Assembly: GCF_036669915.1 (NCBI RefSeq)
Contig: NC_089322.1
Coordinates: 16,236,219-16,300,218 of the forward strand
Source of the DNA: Pocillopora verrucosa
Taxonomy: Eukaryota; Cnidaria; Anthozoa; Scleractinia; Pocilloporidae
DNA length: 64,000 nt
Reading direction: 5' to 3'
Positions 32,094 to 43,215 of this stretch are shown piece after piece (the stretch's first letter is position 1; each line of letters opens with the position of its first letter). A program made the position numbers and the translations under genes. The notes under the pieces were generated by a model. It was not told where the DNA came from. It saw only the letters and a list, made by a program, of their open reading frames with translations, and searched no databases.

Positions 32094-34301
32094 ATGGAGT
32101 CGCTTCTAAAAAACCTCAAAGAGCACGTAACATGTTCGATTTGTTTGGATACTTACACCAAACCCAAGACCATTGCTTGTCTTCATACGTTCTGCTGTGA
32201 ATGCCTAGAGAGACATGCACTAGCGAGACAAAAACAGGGGTTTTATCCATGCCCCGAGTGTCAAGCACAAATTGGCATCCCTGAAGGAAAGCGTTTTGAT
32301 AATATGCCGAGCAGTTTTCTGCACAACAGTTTGTTGAGTCTTCTTGCAGTTCGACGCAGCGGCGAAGGAAATGAGATCAGCTGTAGTACATGCCAGAAGA
32401 AGAGCGCTGAGATCAACTACTGCTTTGATTGCGAGAAGTTTATGTGCCCAGACTGTGTGAAAGCACACGAAGTGTTTCGAGAAACTATGTTTGAGGGACA
32501 CAAAGTCACACCAGTGCAACAGTTTCAAGCCTCAGAATACGAGGCCTTGTTGAAAAGGCAGTCATTTTGCTCAGAGAATTACCACAAAAAAGATGTGATT
32601 CGTTTTTTTTGCGTTGACTGTCAAAGGTGTGTATGTCAAGTTTGCATCGCCACTGATCACAAAAGCCACGATGTTGTTCCGCTTGAAAAGGCAGCGGACG
32701 ATGAAAAAGCAAACATCATTGCCCGAGCTGAGCTCGTAAAAGAGAAGAAAGAGGTCTGCCGAGATGTTATTCGTGAATTTGAGAACACGGAACATGAGTT
32801 GGAAACAAATATTACCACAGCTAAACGCCAAGTCTCTCAAGCAACCGAACAGATGATGGGAAAGCTTCGCCAACTGGAGCGTGAAGCCATTACTGTCCTC
32901 GAGAAGACTCGCGTGTCAAGGATTGAGAAATTACATTCTGGAAAAGCATCGGTTGTGTCTTTTGAAAAGCAACTTGACCAAGCATTTGAGTTCAGTAACA
33001 ACCTGGTTGAGAGAAGCTCAAGTTCAGACATAATGCAAAACAAGAAAAATGTAGAAGAACGAATCGAAGACCTCATCAAGACCACAATGCCAGCACTTCC
33101 GGTTAGCTCGTATGTAGAATTTGTGACGACATGTGAACCAGAGAGTTTGAGTCTGGGATTTACGAAATTCAGCGAAACTGATGTGCAAGGATCGGTCATG
33201 AAAGGACTGGATCAAAATTTTCAAACTGGTATAGAGGCAGAGCTACTAATTTGTCCCAAAACAAGCGAAGGAGAAATCAGAAACACTCAGCACACAGATC
33301 GTGTTGAAATACACATGGACCCTGCGGATCAGGTGAGGAGTTTGGCGACGAGTGAAAAAGAGGATGGAAATTTCCAAGGAAAATTTGTAGTGAAAGTACC
33401 AGGTACTTATAAAATAGAAGTAAAGATAAATGGACAGAAACTTGCCAAGAGTCCATTTTCTATTCTGGTTAAAGCACGAGAGTTAAATGTTGTAGGCAAG
33501 TTAGACTTTCAGGGAGAAACGCTCCAAGCTCCAGCCGGCATTGCAGTGAATAGCAAAGGTGTTATTGCTGTGGCTGATCATAGAGGTCACAGTGTCCTGG
33601 TATTTGATGAGACAGGAAAGTTTGTGCGAAAACTTGGTTCCTATGGAGACAAGGATGGACAATTAAACAAACCAGACGATCTCACGTTCATAAACGATGA
33701 CGAGATTCTGGTGGCGGATCAATTGAATCACCGAATACAGCAGTTGAATGTACAGACAGGGAACTTTGTAAAAAGCTTTGGAAAAAAGGGAAGTGGAGAT
33801 GGAGAGTTTACGAATCCCGTAAGTGTTTGTACTACAAGTGATGGATGTTTTATCGTTGTAACAGAGTATGTTAACAGCAGAATTCAGGTGTTTACGATGG
33901 ATAGTGAACCTGTGTTTAAGTTTGGAGACAGCGGCCCAGAAAAACTGGATCGTCCAGTCAGCTGCGTTTATTGCAAGGAAAAGTTCTTTGTAACTGATCT
34001 CAGAAATAACTGTGTGAAAGTGTTTGATGGGAAAGGGCAGTTTTTGTACAAGTTTGGAGAAAAAGGAAACGGTGATGGACAGATTTATTCCCCTTATGGC
34101 TTATGTGTTGACAAAGATAACAACATTTTCTTATGTGAGAAGGGAAATAATCGCGTTGAACAGTTTACATTGGAAGGAACTTTCATTGGAAAGACAAGTA
34201 CTAATATTCAATTTGGATGGCCCTGGAGTGTTACCCCAATGCTAGATGGTCGGATTTTAGTCACAGACTTCAAAGAGAAAGAAGTTTACGTTCTGAAATG
34301 A
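32094..34301 (+). CDS. TRIM-NHL E3 ubiquitin ligase, copy 4
   Basis: Intact 735-residue member of the array, single coding exon. Domains are as in copy 2: C3HC4 RING (CSICLDTY ... CPEC), B-box 1 (CSTCQKKSAEINYCFDCEKF), B-box 2 (FCSENYHKKDVIRFFCVDCQ), coiled coil, filamin/Ig and six NHL blades. Loop residues after the VAD/VTD motif differ from the sister copies (HRG, QLN, YVN, LRN, KGN, FKE). The start is placed at MESLLKNL; a 23-residue upstream extension exists but would begin right after the TATA-like box and lies in the candidate intron. It is the only intact copy in the window whose 5' donor and acceptor both fit consensus well, so it may be the best expressed; this is inference. Confidence 0.95.
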   Translation: MESLLKNLKEHVTCSICLDTYTKPKTIACLHTFCCECLERHALARQKQGFYPCPECQAQIGIPEGKRFDNMPSSFLHNSLLSLLAVRRSGEGNEISCSTCQKKSAEINYCFDCEKFMCPDCVKAHEVFRETMFEGHKVTPVQQFQASEYEALLKRQSFCSENYHKKDVIRFFCVDCQRCVCQVCIATDHKSHDVVPLEKAADDEKANIIARAELVKEKKEVCRDVIREFENTEHELETNITTAKRQVSQATEQMMGKLRQLEREAITVLEKTRVSRIEKLHSGKASVVSFEKQLDQAFEFSNNLVERSSSSDIMQNKKNVEERIEDLIKTTMPALPVSSYVEFVTTCEPESLSLGFTKFSETDVQGSVMKGLDQNFQTGIEAELLICPKTSEGEIRNTQHTDRVEIHMDPADQVRSLATSEKEDGNFQGKFVVKVPGTYKIEVKINGQKLAKSPFSILVKARELNVVGKLDFQGETLQAPAGIAVNSKGVIAVADHRGHSVLVFDETGKFVRKLGSYGDKDGQLNKPDDLTFINDDEILVADQLNHRIQQLNVQTGNFVKSFGKKGSGDGEFTNPVSVCTTSDGCFIVVTEYVNSRIQVFTMDSEPVFKFGDSGPEKLDRPVSCVYCKEKFFVTDLRNNCVKVFDGKGQFLYKFGEKGNGDGQIYSPYGLCVDKDNNIFLCEKGNNRVEQFTLEGTFIGKTSTNIQFGWPWSVTPMLDGRILVTDFKEKEVYVLK

Positions 34302-34568
34302 GTACCCAATTTTTGAAAGGAACAATCAATTCTTCGTAAGCAAACCTTTTGCGAATATCTTTAGGTTTTTATTACTTTCAATTATTAATTTACGGAAAAT
34401 TGTGACCTTTCATGTGTCGCAAGAGAATTCGAAAGAAAATGGCTAGAATTAGCAAATTACCTTCTAATTTTTCTTAGAGAGTTCAAAGAATTGTCGATGC
34501 GTCACTTCATTAATGTAATTTTTTGTGTTGTGAGTTGATTATAGCGGAAGGACTGAGTGGAGTCCAAT
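34302..34568 (+). repeat. Spacer 5, TRIM 3' flank (first part)
   Basis: Homologous to 18724-18990. Ends in gagtccaat, where a solo LTR interrupts the unit. Confidence 0.65.
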
Positions 34569-34855
34569 TGTTGGAAACTGTACGATACGTTAATTATTCC
34601 TATTTGATTGACATTGATGAGTGATTTCGTTTATCTACACATAACCAAACAATATGTATGTGGCACGAGTTTTATCGCCCCATATATGGCACTGTTCTAC
34701 GTGTTTACAACGGGACGTTGAGTGTGTGTTTCCTTCGAATAAGTCGAGAGTTGTGAGTGGGAGTTAACCGAAGCATTTTAGTAAAATCTTCAAATCAAGT
34801 GAATAACTCGTGAGTTAATAAGGAAGCATGGTACAGCTTTTTCACGTTTTCGACA
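34569..34855. mobile_element. 287-bp solo LTR
   Basis: Starts TGTTGGAAAC and ends TTTTCGACA (TG...CA termini) and is flanked by a 4-bp duplication CAAT (34565-34568 and 34856-34859). Every other spacer reads gtccaattcggtct with a single CAAT, giving a clear empty site. No internal retroelement coding region. Class (Gypsy or BEL/Pao) not resolved. Confidence 0.75.
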
Positions 34856-35844
34856 CAATTCGGTCTCTAATCATTCTGGTGAGTGACAAAATCGGACAAC
34901 TGCAAAGCGGGAATCCGATTTGTCAATCACGAGTTAGAAAGCAAGCAGACATCAGTTATACGTTTAGTATCTGTAATCACATAGGCTCGAGGGCACTTAT
35001 GATTACTTTTTTATCACATTAAGTGCTAAATTTTTGAGGGAATTGCATTCACGCACGATTTCCGTGGAATGAAGCCCTTTCAATACCGCTACAAATGTCA
35101 AAACACTGATCAATAGACTCGATGAACATTTTATTCTCAAAATATAGTTAACAACGGCTTCACTCAGTTAAGCCAATCAATACCTAGTTGCCGCTAACAG
35201 CAAAGAGGTTCAATCAGCAGCAAGTGACTAAGAAAAGATTCCCTTTTCCTCAGCCAATCAGCATTCAGTAATTTTGCCCCGCACGTGATACGTAAAACAT
35301 AAAAAAAAAAAAACAGTTAACTCGCCGAAATGCGCGACGACAGCGAGTGCATATGATGTGCCCTGTCCACTTACACAGGCATGATATGTCAACTGTTCTA
35401 TTCAATTGTCCAATTACAAGCATGACACCTACGCTGTTCATACATTATAAATTAATTGAATAAATTACTGATATTGTAGGCTATTTTCCACTGTATTCAT
35501 GAACTGTTCTTCAGTGCTTACCCATTAGGTTTGTATAGTGTTGGCCATTGTTGAAACAAATATCTTACTGAATCCATTGTTAATAAATTTACTCGTTTGA
35601 TTGGCAAAAGTGTGTTACTGTGCAAAAAGAATGGCTACCTGAGCAATAGATAAATTTTCTTGTTTTTTTGCACTAAAATCTCTTCTTGGATGAAGTAGCC
35701 TATTTAGGATTTTATTTTGACTTTGCCAGATTGCATTAGTTGAAAGCTAAGATGTGATGTTCAAGACTACCCCTTCCGCCTGACTTGGTTCGGTTTAAGA
35801 GCAAAGTTAACCAAGATGTTTTGTTGCAAATTTTCATTGTTCAG
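34856..35844 (+). repeat. Spacer 5, TRIM 3' flank (second part)
   Basis: Shares the roughly 350-bp ancestral segment with spacer 3 (ctcgagggcacttatgatta ... gccaatcagcattcagtaat). A direct jump near 35440 drops about 600 bp that other units keep. No gene seen. Confidence 0.55.
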
Positions 35845-36015
35845 AGACAGAGCAAATTAGATGAAGTAACAGGGAGGACTGGGGAGGCTGATGGTTTGGG
35901 AGGCATTCCAGCTTCACAGCCTCCCCTCACCACACCCCTGGAAAGACGTAATATTCCTCCACAACTGAGCATGACACTGGAGCACATTATGGGACAGCTG
36001 GATGTGCTAACACAG
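35845..36015 (+). pseudogene. Orphan POC1 penultimate exon, intact frame (spacer 5)
   Basis: 57 codons between a tgttcag acceptor and a cacag/gttggt donor, starting RQSKLDEVTG and ending TLEHIMGQLDVLTQ. It is in phase with the last exon that follows in other units (TVSILEQRL), and the joined motif is the hallmark of POC1A/B. This is the best copy in the window, but its unit lacks the last exon and has no WD40 part, so it remains an orphan. Confidence 0.75.
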
Positions 36016-36577
36016 GTTGGTCGTGAAAACATATCGGAACAGGGAATTATTTGTAGAAACCAAGAGCCTTGGGTGTGGGGTGGGGATGCACTTCTGGTAA
36101 TAACCCCATCACACTGCCATGCATTGGGGAGAATACCAGAGGTTGAAGGGGGACCATGTCAGGGGAAAACGGGCAAAAGGGTGTGGCCCGATGAAAAGCT
36201 GACACATATCAATTACTAATCAATATCCATTTTAAAACATCCTTAAACAAGACAAGAGACTTTGAAACGGGGGGCGTGGCTTCCATACTGTATTCAATTT
36301 TTGTTAGTTCCTTTTACCAGCCTTTGAGAAGCATGGTCTCTTTTATCCTGAATCAGGAATTTTTTAAGGGGGGGGGGGGGGTGGGTGGTGGGAAAGCACT
36401 ACAATCGTTCTCTCTCTACCCTCCCCCTTGAAAAAGGACTTCCTGATTGCAAGATTTACTCTACCCTTTCCTTGAAAAAGGACTACCTGATAGCAATATT
36501 AAGCTCATTTCTCCAACAGCAATTGGCTGTTAAGTCCATAACCGTCTTTGGGGAAAAAGGTCATGAACAGTCTCGTT
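36016..36577 (+). other. Spacer 5 remainder
   Basis: Post-exon DNA with a G-run near 36367-36382 and a short local duplication (ccttgaaaaaggact at about 36426 and 36471). It ends abruptly at gaacagtctcg, where homology switches to intron DNA of the FHA-RING locus. Confidence 0.5.
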
Positions 36578-38756
36578 CTGGCTAAATTGAAGATTATTTA
36601 GGATGAGGTCTTGTGAAATAATGGCTAAACTTTGTTTAAATAATCAGATCAAGAAAGCAACTTCTATGGATAAGTTTTAGTACCGTGTATTCGAATATTT
36701 ACTAGATAGCATATGGACATTATAAATTTACAGACTATAATAATCACTTCTGGAAATCCAAGAGTTAAAAGGGTATCATTCAGTGTAGTACATTGTGTTC
36801 TGTGGTATGTATCAAAACCATTAATATTCTTTTCCAATCCCAGGTTTTTGAAGTTGGTCAAAAAGCTGATCCACAAGAAGAAGTAAACATCAGTGAAGGT
36901 ACATTTAACTCCAAGAAGTGAATTAAACTGAACTTTATCTTATGTAATGTTACAAATGTAGGATGCAACTCTCCACTGAAGGCATCTGTCTATTGTTGAA
37001 GGGATGTGAAGAAAAAAGCCCTTAATGCCACTTTCAATAAAAAAGAGTAAATAAAGTCTGTTTGTAAGCAAAGTGACCCAACTAGTGGGAGATTATTCTG
37101 GCTTCCTTAGCATGAAGCAACTAGGAGTTTCACCACTCCCCCCCTAGATGGGATATCAGCTCATCACAAGGTTACCCCCCCCCCCCCAGCATTTCATCAG
37201 GCTTCCCTGAAAATTATTCGGTACCCAGTTATACTCCTCTTACTTTCGATTTAATGGTACATGACTTTGTATATTCTCCATCACAATTGCAAGTTTTCCT
37301 CTAGCAAAAGTCTGGGAGAAAATTATTATCAATTGCATCAGAGGTTACATAGCCAGGGCTCATGTTAAATTTTTATTTCATATAGTAGATGACAGCAGAT
37401 CAAAGAGATGCTTAAAAGATTTAAATGAGGAGCTACTTTGCTGTATCTGTCGTGAACTGATGGTATTGGCACACACTTTGCCTTGCTCACACACTTTCTG
37501 TTTTGGTTGTATCAGGGACTGGCTTTGGTGAGACATATCATGGAGCATTTTTTTAGTTCTAAATTCATCTTAACCTGTAACCTTTTTAACCCCTAAGGGT
37601 GATAAGCATCTAATTTCTCCTTACAATATCACCCTTAAATCACACATTAAAGTAGCAAGAATAAAGGAAACAATCCCCATTATTATTTTTCTTGTTTCTA
37701 CTTAGTCATTCAAAAGACTGTCGAGCAAAGGCTCAACTCAAGTCTGCTGTACCAGTGAAGGTGAGTGAATCCTTTACACCCTAACATCAGTATGCATATT
37801 CTCCATACTGTTTGCTCTACATTTCCTAAAGTGCTGACAAGGAGAAATTGTTGAACAATCAAGGGCTTCTTTAGTCAGTGATTATTTCCTGTATTTTCAT
37901 GACCTTAATGTGTGATTCAGGGGTGATATTGTAAGGAGAAATTAGATGCTTGTTACTCTTAGGGTTCTAAGGGTTATCAGTTGGAGGGGTGATTAGAAAA
38001 GAGCCCTAAGGTTATTTTTTATGGAACACCAACTTCTTCTTTCTTTTTTGTGAGGTAATACAAAACAATGTGGAAGGAGAATCTTGTAGTTCATCACAAG
38101 TCATTTAAGGCTTTTTTTTTCTCTCCACTTCAATTTTGCTTGCTCAGTTAGTGAAAGTTAAGGTGAATTGTATTCTATAAGACATTCTCATGTTATTTAA
38201 GCGTACTGTTTTGTCAGATTGTGACATCCTAGAATAGGGGTGGATTTTAAACACTGTACTTGAGATGTATTTGCTTGTCTGTCAAGACCAGTCTGTGTCA
38301 GGTCTAGATGCATTCTCTACAAGTTTAACATGCATATTTTTGTGCTCTTATCAGTGAACTGCGCTATAAACTTACTCAATGACTCAATTCTTATTCACAT
38401 GTAAACAATTTTTTTTTTCATTTCTGTGACATGTCCTGTATTTTGCATATCAGAGACAAGGATTTAATTGTAATGATAATGAGTAAGTGCTAAGCTTTCT
38501 GTTTGACCTTCCAGGTGCTAGACAATACAATAAACAAAGTAGCAGAAGAAGTTCTTTCTCCAGAGGGACTTGAAGAAAGGCAGCTGAAAATTCAGGTGAG
38601 CAGTGATTTGAAAAAAACCTTCCACTTTTGTTGTTGCAGTTAAGTTTTGTATTTGATCTTTTAATAAACAAATTCTTATGAACTGAACATATCATTCCTA
38701 TAGCATTTTTCTTGTCTTTCTAACATAATTAAAACAAATAATTAACAATTGTATTT

Positions 38757-39023
38757 CACCTCAGTGGAGGTGAACAATGGTGGATATTTACCTTGCCATT
38801 TTGTGGCTCAGCTAATATCCGCCAATATTCACTAACACTTTGGTGAATAATTGTTTTGATATATACCATACAGAAACCAAAAAAAATTAGTTCATTTCTG
38901 TCAATATAACAAAAAATGGTTGAAATTAATTTTTTCTCTTCACCTGCTTGGCAGTGAATAGTACTTGCTGATCTCTTCTGAACAAAGGAATCAGTACACA
39001 TGAAAAGCACTATTCACCTGTGT
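38757..39023. repeat. Hairpin-forming dispersed repeat
   Basis: cacctcagtggaggtgaaca and ggtggatatttacc face gctaatatccgcc about 45 bp later, and gtgaatagtact faces agcactattcacc further on. A partial copy is in locus A (25537-25765), where the left third was removed with the neighbouring exon. Typical of a palindromic MITE; family not assigned. Confidence 0.45.
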
Positions 39024-39252
39024 GATATTTTCTGACAAGTGATGTTTGCATGTGTAAGATTCTTTGTGAACTGCTGTGTACAAAAGATTAAAAAAGCAAA
39101 ATCAAATTTACCAGTATTGCTTTTTCATGTCATTTCACTTTTGTTTATAGAAAATTGCATGTAATATTTTTTTCGTCAATTCTCTGAAACATATCAGATA
39201 TTTTTGTCTTCAAGATTGTTCTTGTTTGTTTGTTTTTAATTTTTTAGCTGCT

Positions 39253-39463
39253 TAACCCTTTCACTCCCAAGATCTAATTAGTAATTCTCCTTACTATATG
39301 CCATACAATTCTTATGATGTTAGTTCAGAGAATTTGGTATTGGATCAACTAATAATCCCATGATTGACATTCTTCTCTATTCTTGTCACTTCCCTGCTTG
39401 ATATTGTATTGATATTGTAAGGAGAAATTCTGTCTTGGTCACTTGTGGGAGTGAAAGGGTTAA
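39253..39463. mobile_element. piggyBac-type MITE in copy B
   Basis: Same insertion as 25976-26185 with TTAA/CCCTTTCACTCCC ends; shared by descent through the segmental duplication. Confidence 0.72.
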
Positions 39464-39907
39464 GCCTCCTACATGTAACTGGTAGTGTGTTAAATAGCTT
39501 TTTGTGATGCTTTCAGTGCTACTGACTCCCACAGAAAAAGAGCAGCATCCCCATCTGTACCAACACCCCATACTCATGACCCCCTCCAAGGACTGCACCT
39601 GAAGAGGCTGCTGCCCAAGGTAAGTCTGGACAAGTTGTGAATTCATCAAATAGGAAATTATAAGATTAAATAAGAAGATTAAATATGAGATGGCAGCTTA
39701 ACCTGTTCTCTTAAGAGTGACTAGCATCTAAATTCTCCTTTCAATATCACCCCTGAATCAAACATTAAGGTCATGAGAAAGTAGGAAATGATCACAAACT
39801 AACAAACCCTCTTGATTGTTAATCAAATTCTCCTTGTCAGCACCGAAGGAAATATTTAGAGAGCAGTAGGGAGAATATGTATACTAATGTTAGGGAGTGA
39901 GGGGTAA

Positions 39908-40140
39908 ATGTCTAGAGCTCTGAGTTCAAGACTTGGACATGTTGCTGTGTTGTGTTCTTGGGTGAGACACTTTACTTTCACAGGGTTCTCTCCACCCAGG
40001 ATTATATATGGATACTGCTGTCAAGGAAACCTGATGAAATGCTGGGGGGTAACCTGCAATGGACTGACATCCCATCTGGGAGGGGGGGGGATGTAAAACC
40101 AAAACCTAAAAAATCTCATAGACCAACCAGATGAAAAGAA
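39908..40140 (+). mobile_element. SINE-like element in copy B
   Basis: Counterpart of 26630-26875, here better preserved: cttgggtgagacactttact, ctctccacccaggattatat, caatggactgacatcccatc. Confidence 0.55.
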
Positions 40141-40194
40141 AATAACACGAGCAGGTGATAAGAACTGACAGTGAAAACAAACAAACTGGCTGAG

Positions 40195-43100
40195 CCCAGG
40201 TAAAAATATAAGGTGGGATCCCGCCAATCCCACCTGGGATCCCAGGTGTGTCCCGGGTGGGATCCCGCCTTTTTCAGGTGGGATCCCGGGTGGGATTATG
40301 GAACATCCCGCATGGGATCCCACCTGGGATTATGGAACATCCCGCATGGGATCCCACCTGGGATTATGGAACATCCCGCATGGGATCCCACCTGGGATTA
40401 TGGAACATCCCGCATGGGATCCCACCTGGGATTATGGAACATCCCGCATGGGATCCCACCTGGGATTATGGAACATCCCGCATGGGATCCCACATGGGAT
40501 TATGGAACATCCTGCATGGGATCCCACCTGGGATTATGGAACATCCTGCATGGGATCCCACATGGGATCCCGCCTTAAATTCCTAATAGCATCCCACCTG
40601 GGAAAGCACATCCCGGGCAGGATTAAACCTAGAATCCCACCAATCCCTCTTGGGATCCTGCCTCAAATTTCAGATAGTTTCCCACCTGGGAAATCATATC
40701 CAAGGCGGGATTGCATCTGGGATCCTGCCAATCCCAGTTTAGACCCTGCATAAAATTACAGATGGCCTCCCACTTTCAGAAAAATCCTTTGAGGGATCCT
40801 GTTTATCACTGGAGACCACAGATTTATAAAATGTACCAGATAGGATATCTTATCAATTCCTTTTGTAACCTAATCCGTAAAATTAAGAGGATAAATATTT
40901 TCTAGGTGAGCTATAGACCCCATCAATCCACTGAGGGTCCAAAACTTTCCAACTAGGTATAGAACATACTGACACCTCCAATGGGATCCCATTGTCTTAC
41001 CAAGCTGTTGATCATAAATGATTCAAACAGTACATGAATTCACAGACTACATGTGATAAAGATCTCATAATTTATTTGCAATGAACCAGCATGTGTTTGA
41101 TATGTTTCATTAACAAATTTCTTAACCGAACATTGTTAAATAATAACAGCACAACTCAGCATATAACTTTTTCTTCATCATTTAAGCAGACCATCTACAG
41201 TGTAATAAGGCTCCACGTTTAAAAAAATTGGCTGATGTGTATCAAAGAATAGAAGAAAGACAAAACCTCAATAATTCATGTTATCAAAATTTTGACAAAG
41301 GTACTGATTGAAAGTCTGCTCTCTCTTCAGTCGAATTGTTCAAAGCAAAGCAAGGTCAGAATGTTCCCAAATGTGACTAAAGTAATCTTGAAACCTTACT
41401 CATAGATTTATTTCATTGTAAAGTGTAAGCTTAGGAAACTGCAGCATGCAAGTGACCAATTCGATTCTCAGAATTATTTGAGTTTCAGTTGCGCTGAGCG
41501 TTAGGTAAGCTTAATCCAAGCCGTTATTTCTATTCTTTGATAAGATTTTGATCACGTAACGAATATGGCAATTTGTACTCACCACAAACTTCTAAAAATC
41601 CTAGCTTTAAATGGCCACTCGATCGTTGTTTGAACCAGTCGATATGTCAACTGTTAATTGTCCCTTCTTTTAATTCCACGGCGCCAACGACTTTCTTTTC
41701 ATTTAAAACTCTCACGCTGTTCTCGTTTTCCCATTGAACCACAATAAAACTCATCTTTAGAAGTGTTATATTACGCAAAACAATTGAGAAAAGAAACAAC
41801 TTCAAGCAAGAGCGGTTAACCGACGAAAAGTACATTCAAAGATGAGCGCCAAATGGAGTTTTCTTTGTTTCCGATCACGGGCATGATCACGTGGACCTTT
41901 TAGCAAAGAGAATCCGCTGGCTTGACCCATTGTAGTCTCAAGAGAAACGCGCAACATTATTCTGTCTCTTCTGATCGGTTCTCCTCTCATGTTTTGATGA
42001 TGACATAAATAATGATGTGAATTCACTCTATGTAGAAATAATCGACAAGAATCAAACAAGAATGCACGATTTGTGGCCGAACGTTTTCGAGGAAAGAAAG
42101 ACTCGAAACCCACTTGAGTTATGTTCACGGCGAAGGTGAGAAACAACACAAGCCAATCACATTAGGAAGTATAAGAGATACCTAGATGATCCCAGTGTAC
42201 CAGTACCCAAATCAACAAGGCTTGACCACAACAAGCGTTCAGCAACACGTTCCAACACAGCTAGCCATCTCGATTCCTCAGTCGGTCTTTCCACTGAACT
42301 AGCAGTGGTGCCAACAGAGTCGAGTGCGTCTCATAACGGAGAAAACATTTGCACGAGAGACAGAAGCAACTACATGCGATTACAGAGGTGCATTGGAATT
42401 CTCGTCTGCAAATGGTTTTGCACAGTCCGAAGTGTTCCCGAGCTTGGAAAGGGGTGGAGAGGACGAAGATACAAGGTTGTCATTTTATACTACAAGTAAA
42501 ATTTTATACCAGACCTACAAGGTATAGAAAAATTTTGTTGATCGCTGACTCAGAGAAGAACAACAAGTAAACTTTAGAGCTGTTATTATTGAACTGTGAC
42601 TTGTACTTTTCATTTGTATGTAAAGAAGGAATTGTATTTTGCACCAAAAATATAAAGAAGTAATATTTTTTAGGAGGTCCAGTGATTGGGACATTTAAGA
42701 AATTAAGTAATGAAAAGAAACTCGGTTTGTACTTCTCACTACTAACAAGGCTTGTTTTAAAAATATTTTCAGATCAGAGTTTCAATTAAAGCAAATTGAA
42801 GAAGTCATTTAAAAGGTGTATTTTCTCGAAGGGAACAGTGACCACCTCTGTCTTGTCCGCATGCCAAATATTTGCGGAGTGTGTGGATGATCCATAAGTA
42901 TTGGAACTCTCACAAAAATGTTTTGTAAGAATAAAAACAGAAAAACAATATTTTCGTGGGTGGGATAAAGAATCCCAGGTGGGATATGTAAATCCCGACC
43001 AGGATCCCAGGTAGAATGCATAAGTCCCACCTAAGATCCCGGGTGGGATGCAGGAATCCCGCATTAAATGCGGGATCCCAGGTGGGATCAAATTTTCATC

Positions 43101-43215
43101 CCAGGTGGGAAAGGTGGGATCCCACCACCTAGGGCGGGATCCCACCATTCCCACCTGGGATCCTGGGTGGGATTGCCGGGATCCCGCCTATATCCCGCCT
43201 GACATTTTACCTGGG
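40195..43215. mobile_element. 3-kb foldback-like element rich in GGGATCCC
   Basis: Termini CCCAGGTAAAA at 40195 and its inverse TTTTACCTGGG ending at 43215, each followed inward by arrays of gggatccc/ggtgggat motifs (40205-40760 and 42955-43200). The insertion falls exactly where locus A reads ctgactgaggagtgag near 26912, so it arrived after the duplication. The 2.2-kb interior has only short frames (under 120 codons) with no recognised transposase. No clean target duplication seen. Superfamily unknown; probably a non-autonomous DNA transposon. Confidence 0.6.
40292..40565. repeat. 34-bp minisatellite, eight copies
   Basis: Unit gggattatggaacatcccgc followed by atgggatcccacct, period exactly 34 bp, starting at 40292, 40326, 40360, 40394, 40428, 40462, 40496 and 40530. 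The first five are identical apart from flanks; the last three carry cacatgggat or catcctgcat variants. Being a period not divisible by three, it is open in three frames as a low-complexity ORF, which is not a gene. Confidence 0.95.

Larger units (their letters stand above)
36578..39620 (+). pseudogene. FHA-RING copy B, FHA-less with damaged RING
   Basis: Segmental duplicate of 23297-26340. Exons kept: 36844-36898 (VFEVGQKADPQEEVNISE), 37386-37527 (first RING half, LLCCICRELMVLAHTLPCSH...), 37706-37760, 38515-38595 (VLDNTINKVAEEVLSPEGLE...) and 39517-39619. The FHA exon and exon 2 are missing. In the exon at 37706 a 9-nt in-frame loss removes Pro-Asn-Cys, so the final C-x2-C zinc pair of the RING is reduced to one Cys (KDCRAKA instead of KDCPNCRAKA). 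The 38515 exon is lost in copy A. With no promoter, start or full RING it is most simply a pseudogene, although exon frames are otherwise preserved. Confidence 0.7.

Noticed and set aside
40292-40565. CRISPR-like array
   Set aside because: The repeats are contiguous with no variable spacers, and the DNA is plainly eukaryotic.
40213-40753. Three overlapping 112-151-codon repetitive frames
   Set aside because: Read-through of the 34-bp minisatellite, open in all three frames because it lacks stop codons; not a protein gene.
41802-42570. Short frames in the interior of the 3-kb element
   Set aside because: No transposase motif, no zinc-binding pattern and no length above about 115 codons.
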